DNA from: Eggerthella timonensis
Lineage (GTDB): Bacteria; Actinomycetota; Coriobacteriia; Coriobacteriales; Eggerthellaceae
Direction: 5' to 3'
Assembly (NCBI RefSeq): GCF_900184265.1
Contig: NZ_FXXA01000002.1
Location: 1,510,918-1,574,917 of the forward strand
DNA length: 64,000 nt
In this document: positions 9,264 through 18,170 of the stretch, piece after piece
Layout: each line of letters begins with the position of its first letter
Numbering within the stretch: position 1 is the first letter of the stretch
Made by a program: the position numbers and the translations under genes
Notes under the pieces: model-generated
What the model was told of the DNA's origin: nothing
Databases searched by the model: none
Seen by the model: only the letters and a program-made list of their open reading frames with translations

Positions 9264-10100
9264 ATGCCCCAACATGCGTATCGCGCCGCATCGGCGCCGG
9301 GCGTCGTGCAGCGTGCCCGCAACACGCGCACCGGCCGCAAGCTCGAGCGCGGCGGCTACCTGACCGCCGAGACCGTCACCATGTGGATCGTGTACGCCCT
9401 TACCCTGCTCGGCAACGCCATCATAGAGGGCGGCCAGGTGGGAGGAACCACGTCGGCGGACATCGCGTACGGCGTGTTCACCTGGTTCACGCCCGCCGGC
9501 TACGTGTTCGCCATCTGGTCGCTCATCTACATCGCGATGATCGTGTGGCTCGTGGCGTACACGCGCACGGCTCCCACGCGCCCCGACCGCTTCACCATGA
9601 CGTCGGTCCTGTTCATCGCCAGCTGCGCGCTCAACGTGCTGTGGCTTGCCCTGTGGCATTTCGAGCTGGTGGCCGTGTCGTTCATCGTGATCCTGGCCGA
9701 GTGGTTCGTGCTGGCGGCGCTGTATCTGAACGTGCGCCGCACGATGAAAACCGCTTCGGGGTGGGTTCCCGTGTCCATCTACACCGCATGGGTCACCGTG
9801 GCCACGTTGGCGAACCTGGCCATCCTCGTCACGCGCCTGTTCGACGGCGGCATCCCGTTTCTCAACGGCCTGTTCACCATCCTGCTGACGGCCGGCGTGC
9901 TGGCCTTCGGCTACGTGATGCGCAAGGCGTACGACGACATCGCGTTCCCGCTCGTATTCTTGTGGGCGCTCATCGGCGTAGGCGTGAACGTGTCGGGCGT
10001 TTCGGCGTTCACGGCGGCCGTCGTGTTCCTGCTGTGCGTCGTCGGGGCCATCCTGACGTTCGCGCCTATCGGCTCGATGAGGAAGCTCGTGCGCGGCTAG
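9264..10100 (+). CDS. TspO/MBR-related tryptophan-rich membrane protein
   Basis: The 278-residue protein has a basic N-terminus of about 35 residues and then eight or so hydrophobic segments. The stretch FTPAGYVFAIWSLIYI resembles the Trp/Tyr-rich signature of the TspO/MBR family (ligand-binding or sensory membrane proteins), but the protein is almost twice TspO length and seems to belong to an extended branch. The ATG at 9264 follows GCGAGG. TACACT at 9221-9226 is a likely -10 box. It stands alone between convergently unrelated genes. The substrate cannot be told from sequence. Confidence 0.65.
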   Translation: MPQHAYRAASAPGVVQRARNTRTGRKLERGGYLTAETVTMWIVYALTLLGNAIIEGGQVGGTTSADIAYGVFTWFTPAGYVFAIWSLIYIAMIVWLVAYTRTAPTRPDRFTMTSVLFIASCALNVLWLALWHFELVAVSFIVILAEWFVLAALYLNVRRTMKTASGWVPVSIYTAWVTVATLANLAILVTRLFDGGIPFLNGLFTILLTAGVLAFGYVMRKAYDDIAFPLVFLWALIGVGVNVSGVSAFTAAVVFLLCVVGAILTFAPIGSMRKLVRG

Positions 10101-10216
10101 CCCTGCGGCGTGCTCGGGAGCGCGGCGTATGACGCTGCCGAGCGCGTCCGGCGGCGCGCTCGTGGTGAAAAGGTGCGGCTTGGCGGGGCGGTGCGCCCGG
10201 CCAGGCCGCGCTTTCG

Positions 10217-10222
10217 TATAAT
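10217..10222 (+). promoter_or_regulatory. -10 box TATAAT, 6 nt before the metF ATG
   Basis: A perfect TATAAT (10217-10222) ends 6 nt before the ATG at 10229. The spacing implies a leaderless metF transcript. No clear -35 hexamer is visible at 16-18 bp. Confidence 0.65.
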
Positions 10223-10228
10223 GACGGC

Positions 10229-11113
10229 ATGACCCAGATACTCGACATATACCGCACCGCGAAGGCCGAAGGGCGCCAGCCCGTCTCGTTCGAGATATTC
10301 CCGCCGAAGGGAGATCTTTCGCTCGAAGCGGCGCACGCCATGGCCGGCCAGCTGGCCGATCTCGTGCCCGACTTCATCAGCGTGACGTACTCGGCCGGCG
10401 GCAGCGGCAACAAGCGGGCCACCGCCGACGTGGCGGCCATGATCCAATCCGACTTCGACGTGCCCACCGTGGCGCATCTGACGTGCGCGGACGCCACCGA
10501 CGAGGCGCTGTCGAGCACCATCGACGACCTCAAGCGCAAGGGCATCCGAAACGTGCTGGCCCTGCGCGGCGATGCGGCCCCGCCCTGCGACGGGCCGGAA
10601 GCGGGCGCGTTGCGCTATGCGAAGGACCTCGTGGCGATCCTCGCCGAGGAGGGGTTCTGCGTGGGTGCCGCCGCCTATCCCGAGGGACACATCGCGTGTG
10701 CCGACGCGCGCGCCAACGTCGAGCATCTCAAGCAGAAGCAGGACGCGGGCGCGTCGTTCTTCGTCACGCAGCTGTTCTTCGACAACGCGTACTTCTACCG
10801 TTTCTGGGAGGACGCGCTGGCGGCCGGCATCACCGCGCCCATCGCGTGCGGCATCATGCCGTTTCTGGGGAAGGCGCAAATCCAGCGCATGGTGTTCATG
10901 TGCGGCGCGTCGCTGCCGTCTCCCATCATCAAGCTGCTCGCGCGCTACGAGCACGCGCCCGACGATCTGCGCCGCGCGGGCATCGAGTACGCGAACGACC
11001 AGCTGGTCGATTTGGCGGCGCACGGCGTGGACGGCCTGCACGTGTACACGATGAACCAGCCCGACATCGCCCGTGCGAACGTCGCGGCGCTGCGGGCGGC
11101 GTGGCGGCGGTGA
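10229..11113 (+). CDS. metF: Methylenetetrahydrofolate reductase
   Basis: Reduces 5,10-methylene-THF to 5-methyl-THF, the methyl donor for MetH. The 294-residue TIM-barrel flavoprotein shows the PVSFEIFPPKG N-terminal signature, SVTYSAGG, VLALRGD and the FFVTQLFFDN strand, all typical of MetF. It is the first gene of a three-gene run: its stop overlaps the start of the MetH-activation protein, whose stop in turn overlaps metH. No Shine-Dalgarno precedes the ATG; the promoter spacing suggests a leaderless message. Confidence 0.95.
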   Translation: MTQILDIYRTAKAEGRQPVSFEIFPPKGDLSLEAAHAMAGQLADLVPDFISVTYSAGGSGNKRATADVAAMIQSDFDVPTVAHLTCADATDEALSSTIDDLKRKGIRNVLALRGDAAPPCDGPEAGALRYAKDLVAILAEEGFCVGAAAYPEGHIACADARANVEHLKQKQDAGASFFVTQLFFDNAYFYRFWEDALAAGITAPIACGIMPFLGKAQIQRMVFMCGASLPSPIIKLLARYEHAPDDLRRAGIEYANDQLVDLAAHGVDGLHVYTMNQPDIARANVAALRAAWRR

Positions 11114-11844
11114 GCGTGCGTCCCGACACGCTCGCGCCCGGATCCGGCCTCGCGCTCGACCGCGCCGAGGCGCTGCGCTACCTCGGCTACGCCGGTCAGG
11201 AGCTGGACGACGATCTGCGCGCGCGGTTCGAGCGCCTCGCCGACGCATGCGAGCGCACGCTGCGCCCTGCTTGCATCCACGCGACGTTCGACGTGGACGA
11301 GGCTCGCAGCTGCTGGGACGGCGACGAGCCGCGCGTAGCTTTTGCGGGAAGCCCGCTCGTGCTGGAGGGGCGCTCCATCGCCGCGCACCTGCGCGGCGCG
11401 CAGAAGGCGGCGCTCATGGCGTGCACGCTCGGTGCGGCCAGCGAGCGGGAGCTGCGCAAGCACGCCGCGCTCGGGCCGGTCGACGCGTTGCTGTACGGCG
11501 CGGCGGCGTCTGCGCTCGTGGAAGCGGCCGCGAACGCAACCGAGGCCGCCATCGTGGAAGAGGCCGCCGCTGAGGGCCTTCATGCGAACTTCCGCTTCAG
11601 CCCGGGCTACGGGGACCTGCCGCTGACGGTGCAGCCTGCGTTCCTGGCTGCGCTCGACGCGACGCGCCGCATCGGCCTTTCGGCCACCGAGGGCAACCTC
11701 CTCGTTCCCACCAAAAGCATCACGGCCGTCGTGGGGCTGTTCGACCGGCCGCTGCCGCGCACGGCCGGGCGCGACGCGTGCGCGTCGTGCCAGCTGCGCC
11801 CGTACTGCCAGCTCAGGAAGAAAGGAATCACCTGCCATGGCTGA
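11110..11844 (+). CDS. Stand-alone B12-dependent methionine synthase activation domain protein
   Basis: 244 residues from a GTG overlapping the metF stop (GTGA). The segment RFSPGYGDLPLTVQ, followed by IGLSATEGNLLVPTKSI, matches the SAM-binding activation domain of cobalamin-dependent methionine synthase. That domain catalyses reductive methylation of oxidised Cob(II)alamin. In E. coli MetH it is the C-terminal domain; here it is a separate polypeptide, with metH just downstream. A C-terminal Cys motif (CASCQLRPYC) is extra and might bind metal or a cluster. A second GTG at 11116 is an alternative start. Confidence 0.88.
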   Translation: MSVRPDTLAPGSGLALDRAEALRYLGYAGQELDDDLRARFERLADACERTLRPACIHATFDVDEARSCWDGDEPRVAFAGSPLVLEGRSIAAHLRGAQKAALMACTLGAASERELRKHAALGPVDALLYGAAASALVEAAANATEAAIVEEAAAEGLHANFRFSPGYGDLPLTVQPAFLAALDATRRIGLSATEGNLLVPTKSITAVVGLFDRPLPRTAGRDACASCQLRPYCQLRKKGITCHG

Positions 11845-14377
11845 CGTTTCCGCGTTCGACCCGCTCGACGGCATCGTCGTCGCCGACGAGCACCTGGCAC
11901 GCGCGCTGCGCGGCGAGGACTTCCTCGTGTTCGACGGCGGCATGGGCACCCAGCTGCAGGCGTGCGGCCTGGCGGACGCGGGGGCCGTGCCCGAGCTGCT
12001 GAACTTCTCGCATCCGCAGGCCATCGCCGCCATCCACGCCGACTACGTGGCGGCGGGGGCCGAGGTGATCACCACGAACACGTTCGGCGCGAACGCGCGC
12101 AAGCTGGAGGGCCGAGCGAGCGTGGCCGAGGTCTACCGCGCCGCCGCGGCGTGCGCGCGCGAGGCGGGGGCGCGCTACGTGGCGGGCGACATCGGGCCTT
12201 TGGGCGCGCTGCTGGAGCCGTTGGGAACCTGCACGTTCGAGGAGGCGTACGATTTGTTCGCCGAGCAGGTGGATGCCGTATGCGCCGCGGGCTGCGACCT
12301 CGTGCTCATCGAGACGATGGCCGACCTGCGCGAGGCGAAGGCGGCGCTCTTGGCCGCGCGCGAGCGCTGCGACCTGCCCGTGTTCGTCACGATGACGTTC
12401 GGCGAGGACGGGCGCACGTTCCTCGGCACGCCGCCCGAGGTGGCTGCCGCCACGCTGTCGTCCATGGGCGCGCATGCGGTGGGCCTCAACTGCTCGCTCG
12501 GTCCCGACGAGCTGCTGGGAGCCGCGCAGGCCATGGCGCGCTTCGCCCGCTGTCCCGTGCTCGTGCAGCCCAACGCCGGCTTGCCGCGCGTCGAGGACGG
12601 CCGCACGGTGTACGACGTGGATCCGGCGTCGTTCGCGCGCGCCATGGGGCGCATGCTGGAGGCGGGTGCCAGCATGGTGGGCGGATGCTGCGGCACGAGC
12701 CCCGCCTTCATCGAGCGGGTGCGCGCGCTCGTGGACGGCTTCGGTGCGCCGAAGCCGCGTCCGTACGAGCGCGCTTGCGTGCTGACGAGCGCCCAGGAGG
12801 CCGTCGTGCTGCCGGCGGGGCGCTCGCGCATCGCGGTCGTCGGCGAGCGCATCAACCCCACGGGCAAGCCGAAGCTCAAGGCCGCCCTGCGCGCCGGCGA
12901 CTTCGACTACCTGGTGGGCGAGGCGGTGGCCCAGCAGGAGGCCGGCGCCGATGTGCTCGACGTGAACGTGGGGCTGCCCGAGCTGGACGGGCCGGCCGCC
13001 CTGCGCGCCGCGGTGGAGAAGCTGCAGGCCACGGTCACGCTGCCGCTCGTGGTGGACTCGAGCGATCCGGCCGCCGTCGAAGCCGCCGTGCGCGGTTACG
13101 CGGGCAAGCCGCTCGTGAACTCCGTGAACGGCAAGCGCGAGAGCCTCGACGCGGTGCTGCCCATCGTGAAGCGCTACGGCTGCGCGGTGGTGGCGCTCAC
13201 GCTCGACGAGGACGGCATCCCGCCCACGGCCGAAGGGCGCTATGCCATCGCCGCGCGCATCGTGGAGGAGGCCGAGCGCCGGGGCATCCCGCGCGAGGAC
13301 GTGGTGGTGGACTGCCTCGTCATGGCGGCGGCCACCAACCAGGACGAGGCGCGCGAGATCCTGTGCGCCGTCGGGCTCGTCAAGGAGCGTCTCGGCGTGC
13401 GCACGGTGCTCGGCGTGTCGAACGTCAGCTTCGGTATGCCGCAACGCGGGCTCGTGAACGCCACGTTTTTGGCGGCGGCGTTCGGCGCGGGCCTCGACCT
13501 GCCCATCCTGAACCCGCTCTCGGGCCGCTACCGCGACACGGTGGCCGCGTTCAAGGTGTTGAACGGCCAGGATGCCGGTGCGACGGCGTTCATCGACGCC
13601 TACGCCGACGCCGCCGACCCCTACGCTGCGCCTGCCTCGAGCGGGTCCGAGCGAGACAGTAACCCCGTCCCTTCGTCTCATGACGCGTCTCCGGGCGACG
13701 ACGTCGTTGTCGTGCCGCCTGCGTTCGCCGACGTCGTCGACGAGGTGCGCGCGCTCGTGCGCCTCATCTTCACCGGCCGCAAGGGCCCCGTGCCCGATGC
13801 CGTCGCGCGCCTGCTGGAGAACCACGACGCGCTCGCGCTCATCGACGGCGTGTTCATCCCGGCGCTCGACGCGGTGGGCGAGCGGTTCGAGCGCGGCGCG
13901 TTCTTCCTGCCGCAGCTCATGGCCTCGGCCGAGGCGGTGAAGGCGGGCTTCGACGTGGTGAAGGCGCAGGCGGGCGATCCGGCTGCGGCGACCGACGACG
14001 CGCGCGCCATCGCGGTGGCCACGGTGAAGGGCGACATCCACGACATCGGCAAGAACATCGTCAAGATGCTGCTGGAGAACTACGGCTACCGCGTGGTGGA
14101 CCTCGGCCGCGACGTGGAGCCCGCCGAGGTGGTGCGCGTGGTCAAGGAGCAGGGCATCCGCCTCGTGGGGCTGTCGGCGCTCATGACCACCACGGTGAAG
14201 GCCATGGAGGAGACCGTGCGCCTCGTGCACGAGGAGGTGCCGGACGCGGCGGTGTTCGTGGGCGGGGCCGTGCTCACGCCCGAATACGCCCGCCAGATCG
14301 GCGCCGACTTCTACGGCAAGGACGCCGCCGAGGCCGCGCGCATCGCCGAGCGCTTCTTCGCCGGGAAAACGAGCTGA
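11837..14377 (+). CDS. metH: Cobalamin-dependent methionine synthase, activation domain absent
   Basis: Methylates homocysteine with 5-methyl-THF through methylcobalamin. The 846 residues contain a homocysteine S-methyltransferase barrel (about 1-300; zinc ligands within GGCCGTSP), a pterin-binding barrel (about 325-580; GERINPTG start), a variable linker (about 590-630), and a B12 cap plus Rossmann domain with GDIHDIGKNI, whose His ligates cobalt. It stops there: the reactivation domain is encoded by the preceding overlapping gene. The linker encodes SERDSNPVPSSHD (604-616), whose DNA resembles half of a palindromic repeat found at 39865-39934. The ATG at 11837 lies inside the upstream gene. 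Confidence 0.95.
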   Translation: MADVSAFDPLDGIVVADEHLARALRGEDFLVFDGGMGTQLQACGLADAGAVPELLNFSHPQAIAAIHADYVAAGAEVITTNTFGANARKLEGRASVAEVYRAAAACAREAGARYVAGDIGPLGALLEPLGTCTFEEAYDLFAEQVDAVCAAGCDLVLIETMADLREAKAALLAARERCDLPVFVTMTFGEDGRTFLGTPPEVAAATLSSMGAHAVGLNCSLGPDELLGAAQAMARFARCPVLVQPNAGLPRVEDGRTVYDVDPASFARAMGRMLEAGASMVGGCCGTSPAFIERVRALVDGFGAPKPRPYERACVLTSAQEAVVLPAGRSRIAVVGERINPTGKPKLKAALRAGDFDYLVGEAVAQQEAGADVLDVNVGLPELDGPAALRAAVEKLQATVTLPLVVDSSDPAAVEAAVRGYAGKPLVNSVNGKRESLDAVLPIVKRYGCAVVALTLDEDGIPPTAEGRYAIAARIVEEAERRGIPREDVVVDCLVMAAATNQDEAREILCAVGLVKERLGVRTVLGVSNVSFGMPQRGLVNATFLAAAFGAGLDLPILNPLSGRYRDTVAAFKVLNGQDAGATAFIDAYADAADPYAAPASSGSERDSNPVPSSHDASPGDDVVVVPPAFADVVDEVRALVRLIFTGRKGPVPDAVARLLENHDALALIDGVFIPALDAVGERFERGAFFLPQLMASAEAVKAGFDVVKAQAGDPAAATDDARAIAVATVKGDIHDIGKNIVKMLLENYGYRVVDLGRDVEPAEVVRVVKEQGIRLVGLSALMTTTVKAMEETVRLVHEEVPDAAVFVGGAVLTPEYARQIGADFYGKDAAEAARIAERFFAGKTS
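13653..13684 (+). repeat. Palindrome-derived repeat unit inside the metH linker
   Basis: The 32-bp stretch reading GAGACAGTAACCCCGTCCCT and on to CTCATGAC matches 39908-39939 with four differences. The latter is part of a perfect intergenic palindrome. The metH copy keeps the reading frame and falls exactly in the non-conserved linker between the pterin and B12 domains. Confidence 0.75.
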
Positions 14378-14459
14378 ACGATTCTGCCATTTCCGATGAA
14401 TCCGCTGAGACTTCTTGCTATGATAACGCCAAGGTGTTTTTCGGACGAAAGGGGCCGTT

Positions 14460-14756
14460 ATGGGAACGAAAGCTGCGGAGGCGCTCGACGTATCCTTCGA
14501 CGAGCTGCCGAACTACCTGCACGCGAAGCACTCCGTGTACATGGAGATCGGCGGCGAAACGTACTACCTGACCGACGTCAACGACCGCTACTGGCGCGCG
14601 CAGGACACGGCGAAGCTCAACGAAAAGGGACACTACGTCGACGCGAGCGAGCTGGTGCCGACGGTGAGCGAGTTCTTGACGCTTCCCTTCGTCGACGGCA
14701 AGGCGATCGCCGACGTGTTCGACCAAGCGGTATTCTACGCGTCTGAAAAAGCGTAA
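14460..14756 (+). CDS. Small acidic protein of unknown function
   Basis: 98 residues, soluble, with no membrane segment or signal. The centre (GGETYYLTDVNDRYWRAQDT) reads like a short beta-hairpin with aromatic residues, and the C-terminal half is helical. I do not recognise the family. The ATG follows GAAAGGGG at good spacing, a TTGCTATGAT-type -10 region lies at 14415-14424, and a strong terminator begins 5 bp after the stop, so it looks like a real single-gene transcript downstream of metH. The antisense frame is a shadow. Confidence 0.7.
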   Translation: MGTKAAEALDVSFDELPNYLHAKHSVYMEIGGETYYLTDVNDRYWRAQDTAKLNEKGHYVDASELVPTVSEFLTLPFVDGKAIADVFDQAVFYASEKA

Positions 14757-14760
14757 CGAC

Positions 14761-14794
14761 AACGGGGGCGGTCGCGCAAACGACCGCCCCCGTT
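14761..14794 (+). terminator. Strong intrinsic terminator
   Basis: AACGGGGGCGGTCG (14761-14774) and CGACCGCCCCCGTT (14781-14794) form a perfect 14-bp stem with a 6-nt loop, followed by TTGTTCTG. It ends the small gene on the + strand and separates it from the convergent EAL gene. Confidence 0.9.
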
Positions 14795-14837
14795 TTGTTC
14801 TGCCTCTTCGCCGAACGCGACCCGCGTATGCCGCTTG

Positions 14838-17636
14838 CTACGCGGGATCGGACGGCTCGATGGATCCTGCGGCGAACTGCGCGTCCGAGACGTCCCGCGC
14901 GACGGGGCGCGAGTAGAGGAAGCCCTGCGCGATGATGCGGTCGTCCATGCGCACGAGCATGGAGGCTTGGTCGCGCGTCTCCACGCCCTCCACTACCACC
15001 GCCACGTCGAGCTTGTCGGCGATGGACACCACGCCCTCGAGGATGGCCTTGCAGCGTTCGCCGCTCTCGCTGCTCATGAGGAAGCTGCGGTCAAGCTTCA
15101 GCACGTCGATGGGCAGGTTCTGCAGGGTTCCTAGCGACGAGTAGCCGCTGCCGAAGTCGTCGATGGCGATGCGGAACCCGAGGTCTTTCAGCCGCCGGCA
15201 CAGCCGCTCGGCGCGATCGAGGTCCTCCATGACGATGTCCTCCGTCAGCTCGAGCTCCAGCAGCTCCACGGGCACGCCATACTCGTCCACGATGCCTCTC
15301 ACCGTTTCGGGAAACGCGTCGTTTTGCAGGTGCCGGCGCGAGAAGTTGCAGGCGATGACGAGCGCCTGCGCACCGGTGTCGAGCTGCTCGCGGATGCGCG
15401 CGCAGACGAGGCGGAAGATGTGCAGGTCGAGGTCGATCACAAGGCCGGTGCGCTCGAACAGGGGAATGAACTCGTCGGGCGGCACGAGCCCGCGCTCGGG
15501 CGACACCCAGCGCGCGAGCGCCTCGAAGCCCACGAGGCGGTTCGTGGCGATCTCCACCTTGGGCTGGTAGAAGGCCGTGAACTCGCCGCGTTCGAGCGCG
15601 TCGTGCGCCACGGCCACGAGCGCGCGTTCGGCGACGTCGCGATCCTTCATACCGGCCGAGTACTGCGCGGCGGTGCTGCGCGAGATGTCGCCGATGCTGT
15701 CGCGGGCGTACCGGGCGCTGTCGACGAACTCGATGATGCTCTGCGCGTCGATGCGCGGCGTTTCGGCGCTGCGCTCGATGACGCATGCGCCCGCCTGCAG
15801 CAACAGGCGGTGCGACAGCCCGGTCAGCGTGCCCGTGCCGTTGAAGCGGCGGTCGAGCTCGTCGAAGCGCTCGAGCAGCGCCTCCCAGCCGTTCCAGCGC
15901 ACGAGCAGCACGAACTCGTCGGCGATGACGTGCGCGTAGCGCTCGTCGGGCGCTCGCATGGCGGCCAGGGTGTCGTTGAGGTCGTGCAGCACGCGGTCGC
16001 CGATGGCGTAGCCGAACGCCGCGTTGAAGCTTTTGAAGCGCTTCACGTCGAGGTACACGATGGCGTACGTGCCGTCGGGAGCGCTCGCGATGCGCGTGCC
16101 CACCTCGGAGCGGAAGCGGGCGAGGCTCCAGCCGCCGGTCAGCGGGTCGGTGAACGAGAACTCCTCCACGCGCCGCGCCGCGCGCAGCTTCACGCGGCTC
16201 ACGTACAGGGCGACGCCGAGGGCGATGCCGAACAGCGCGACGATGGCGGCGATGAACTGCACCGGGTACTGGCGCAGGAAGTCGACGGGGCTCGTGGGGT
16301 GGACGGCCAGCGAGCTCTGCGACAACCACGTGGTCATCTTGCTGTCCGCGGTGTACTGCACGCAGCGGTCGAGGATGCTGACCAGCCGGCTGTCGAGGTC
16401 GCGCCCGACTCCGATGCTCATGCTGTTGGAGAAGCTCGTGATGGTGGTCACGCTCAAACTCGCGTACTGCGACTCGGTCAGCAGGAAGTTCGCCACGTGG
16501 GTGTCGGCGTACGCGATGTCGGCGCGGCCCTGCAGCACGGCGTCCAGGCACTCTTTGGGCGTGTCGTAGTAGCTGACATCGTCGGCGGCGTGCACGGTCT
16601 GCGCCATGTTCGATGCGAGCGCGAAGCCGTGCGGCAGGGCCACGCGCGAGCCGGTCGGGTTCGCTCCCACGATGAGCGCCATCGGATCGCGCAGATAGGG
16701 ACCGGTGGTGGCGAGCTGGCTGACGGCGTTGGGATCCGAGTCGCGGTCGACGGCGTAGACGATGTCGGCTTCCCCGTCCTCGACGAGCCTGATGGCCTCG
16801 TCGTGACGCTCGACGGGAAGGAACTCGAACTGCAGGCCGGTGATGCGCGTGATGTCTTCGAACAGCGACGCCACCGCGCCGGCGAACGCGCCGGTTTCGG
16901 GGTCGGTGTAGGACAGCGGCGCCCTGAACGAGTCGTAGGCGACGCGCAGGGTGGGCGCCGTTTCGAGGTAGGCGTACTCGTCTTCGGTGAACACCGGATC
17001 CTGGTCGGTGTTGATGCCGAAGTAGCGGTCGTACAGCATCGCGGAGAAATCGGGGTCGCGCAGCTTGAGGCGGCTCATCGCGTCGTCGAGCTCCTCGGCT
17101 ATGTCGGTGCGCTCGGGAGGGACGGTGATGTAGAGCGGTTCGGGGGCGAACTGCGCGATCGTGCGGAAGCGCGAGTTCCTGCCGAGGTAGGTGATGGCGA
17201 TGGCGTCCACGGCGCCCTCGTCGAGCGCGCCCAGCAGGTCGCTCGTGGCACTGTAGGGGACGACGTCGACGGAGAAGTCGTTCTTCTCGCTGTACCGGAC
17301 GAATGCCTCGGCATCCTGGCTGTTCGCGATCACTCCCACGCGCATGCCCGAGAACGTGGAGAAATCCTCGTAGGCGTAGCGCGTGTCCTCGAGCCGCACG
17401 TTGAGCGTCGTGTATATCTCGCACAGAGACGATCCCGAGTAGAGCATGCGCTGCGCGCGCTCCTCGGTGTAGTATACGAGCGGCAGCAGGTCCACTTCGT
17501 TCGCCTCGAGGGCGGCGTAGGCCTCTTCCCAGCTCGGGTAGTTCGCGAACTCGTAGGTCCAGTCGGCGTAGCGCGCGATCTCGTTGAGGTACTCGATGTT
17601 GTAGCCGACGTAGTCGCCGTCTTCGTCGATGGACAT
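14838..17636 (-). CDS. Periplasmic-sensing EAL phosphodiesterase with degenerate GGDEF
   Basis: From the first Met (17636) 932 residues. Two SBP_bac_3 periplasmic binding domains (about 1-215 and 225-450), a membrane segment (about 463-487), a GGDEF-like domain (about 505-670) and an EAL domain (about 690-925). The GGDEF active-site loop reads IADEF, so cyclase activity is doubtful. The EAL motif (FEALAR) and DDFGSGYSSL are intact, predicting c-di-GMP hydrolysis under control of an amino-acid-like ligand. Odd start: 68 further in-frame codons before this Met encode a clear signal peptide (hydrophobic core ending SRACADE), but they contain no ATG, GTG or TTG before the stop at 17838-17840; an ATA lies at 17823-17825. 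The true start is probably upstream. Confidence 0.85.
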   Translation of the reverse strand: MSIDEDGDYVGYNIEYLNEIARYADWTYEFANYPSWEEAYAALEANEVDLLPLVYYTEERAQRMLYSGSSLCEIYTTLNVRLEDTRYAYEDFSTFSGMRVGVIANSQDAEAFVRYSEKNDFSVDVVPYSATSDLLGALDEGAVDAIAITYLGRNSRFRTIAQFAPEPLYITVPPERTDIAEELDDAMSRLKLRDPDFSAMLYDRYFGINTDQDPVFTEDEYAYLETAPTLRVAYDSFRAPLSYTDPETGAFAGAVASLFEDITRITGLQFEFLPVERHDEAIRLVEDGEADIVYAVDRDSDPNAVSQLATTGPYLRDPMALIVGANPTGSRVALPHGFALASNMAQTVHAADDVSYYDTPKECLDAVLQGRADIAYADTHVANFLLTESQYASLSVTTITSFSNSMSIGVGRDLDSRLVSILDRCVQYTADSKMTTWLSQSSLAVHPTSPVDFLRQYPVQFIAAIVALFGIALGVALYVSRVKLRAARRVEEFSFTDPLTGGWSLARFRSEVGTRIASAPDGTYAIVYLDVKRFKSFNAAFGYAIGDRVLHDLNDTLAAMRAPDERYAHVIADEFVLLVRWNGWEALLERFDELDRRFNGTGTLTGLSHRLLLQAGACVIERSAETPRIDAQSIIEFVDSARYARDSIGDISRSTAAQYSAGMKDRDVAERALVAVAHDALERGEFTAFYQPKVEIATNRLVGFEALARWVSPERGLVPPDEFIPLFERTGLVIDLDLHIFRLVCARIREQLDTGAQALVIACNFSRRHLQNDAFPETVRGIVDEYGVPVELLELELTEDIVMEDLDRAERLCRRLKDLGFRIAIDDFGSGYSSLGTLQNLPIDVLKLDRSFLMSSESGERCKAILEGVVSIADKLDVAVVVEGVETRDQASMLVRMDDRIIAQGFLYSRPVARDVSDAQFAAGSIEPSDPA

Positions 17637-18041
17637 ATAGTCGCCGTCTTCGAAGTAGGCGACGGTTACGACGCGCTCGCCGTACGTGGTGAACTCGTCG
17701 GCGCAAGCTCTCGAAGGGTGGCTGGCGAACGCGGCCAGCAGCGCGACGGCGCACGCGACGGCGCAGAACCAGGCGAATGCTGGCGGTTGGGACCGCGAGG
17801 CGCTGTGTGTTTCTGCCGGTGCTATCCTTCGCTCCGATCAACGGGGTGGTATCGTCGGATGGGTTGCGGGTTGCAGCGTATTACCTTACCACACTATAGG
17901 CCGTTGCCGATAGGGCATCCCGGGGTGGCTTTTTCTCGTTTTTTAGCGTGTGACGAGGTGCGATGAGGTCATGGTTCGGCGACGGCGCATGGGTTTACGA
18001 ACCTTCTTTGAGCGAGCGCATAACTTTTTCGAAAAAAGTGC

Positions 18042-18069
18042 TTGACCGGATTTCAGCTTCCGGTATACT
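18042..18069 (+). promoter_or_regulatory. Promoter of tRNA-Ala
   Basis: TTGACC (18042-18047), 16-bp spacer, TATACT (18064-18069), 17 bp before the mature tRNA 5' end. It is the best sigma-70 consensus match in this part of the window. Confidence 0.85.
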
Positions 18070-18086
18070 AGGCTTCGCACTTTTTC

Positions 18087-18162
18087 GGGGCCTTAGCTCA
18101 GCTGGGAGAGCGCATGGCTGGCAGCCATGAGGTCAGGGGTTCGATCCCCCTAGGCTCCACCA
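18087..18162 (+). tRNA. tRNA-Ala, anticodon GGC
   Basis: 76 nt with all arms. The acceptor stem GGGGCCT/AGGCTCC contains one G-U pair. The D-arm is AGCTCAGCTGGGAGAGC, the anticodon loop CTGGCAG has GGC at 34-36, the T-arm contains GGTTCGATCC, and the CCA end is encoded. A terminator follows within 10 nt, so it is a single-gene transcript. Confidence 0.97.
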
Positions 18163-18170
18163 TCAACTAC

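Noticed and set aside
14378-14459. Riboswitch upstream of the small gene or of metF-metH (SAM, B12)
   Set aside because: Gaps are too short (82 bp here; metF appears leaderless) and no conserved core is recognisable.
15324-17966. 880-codon frame antisense to the EAL gene
   Set aside because: Shadow frame; the minus strand encodes a complete multi-domain protein with clear motifs.
18087-18162. tRNA-Ala as attachment site of a genomic island
   Set aside because: No integrase and no repeat of the tRNA 3' end in the following sequence; genes there look typical of the group.
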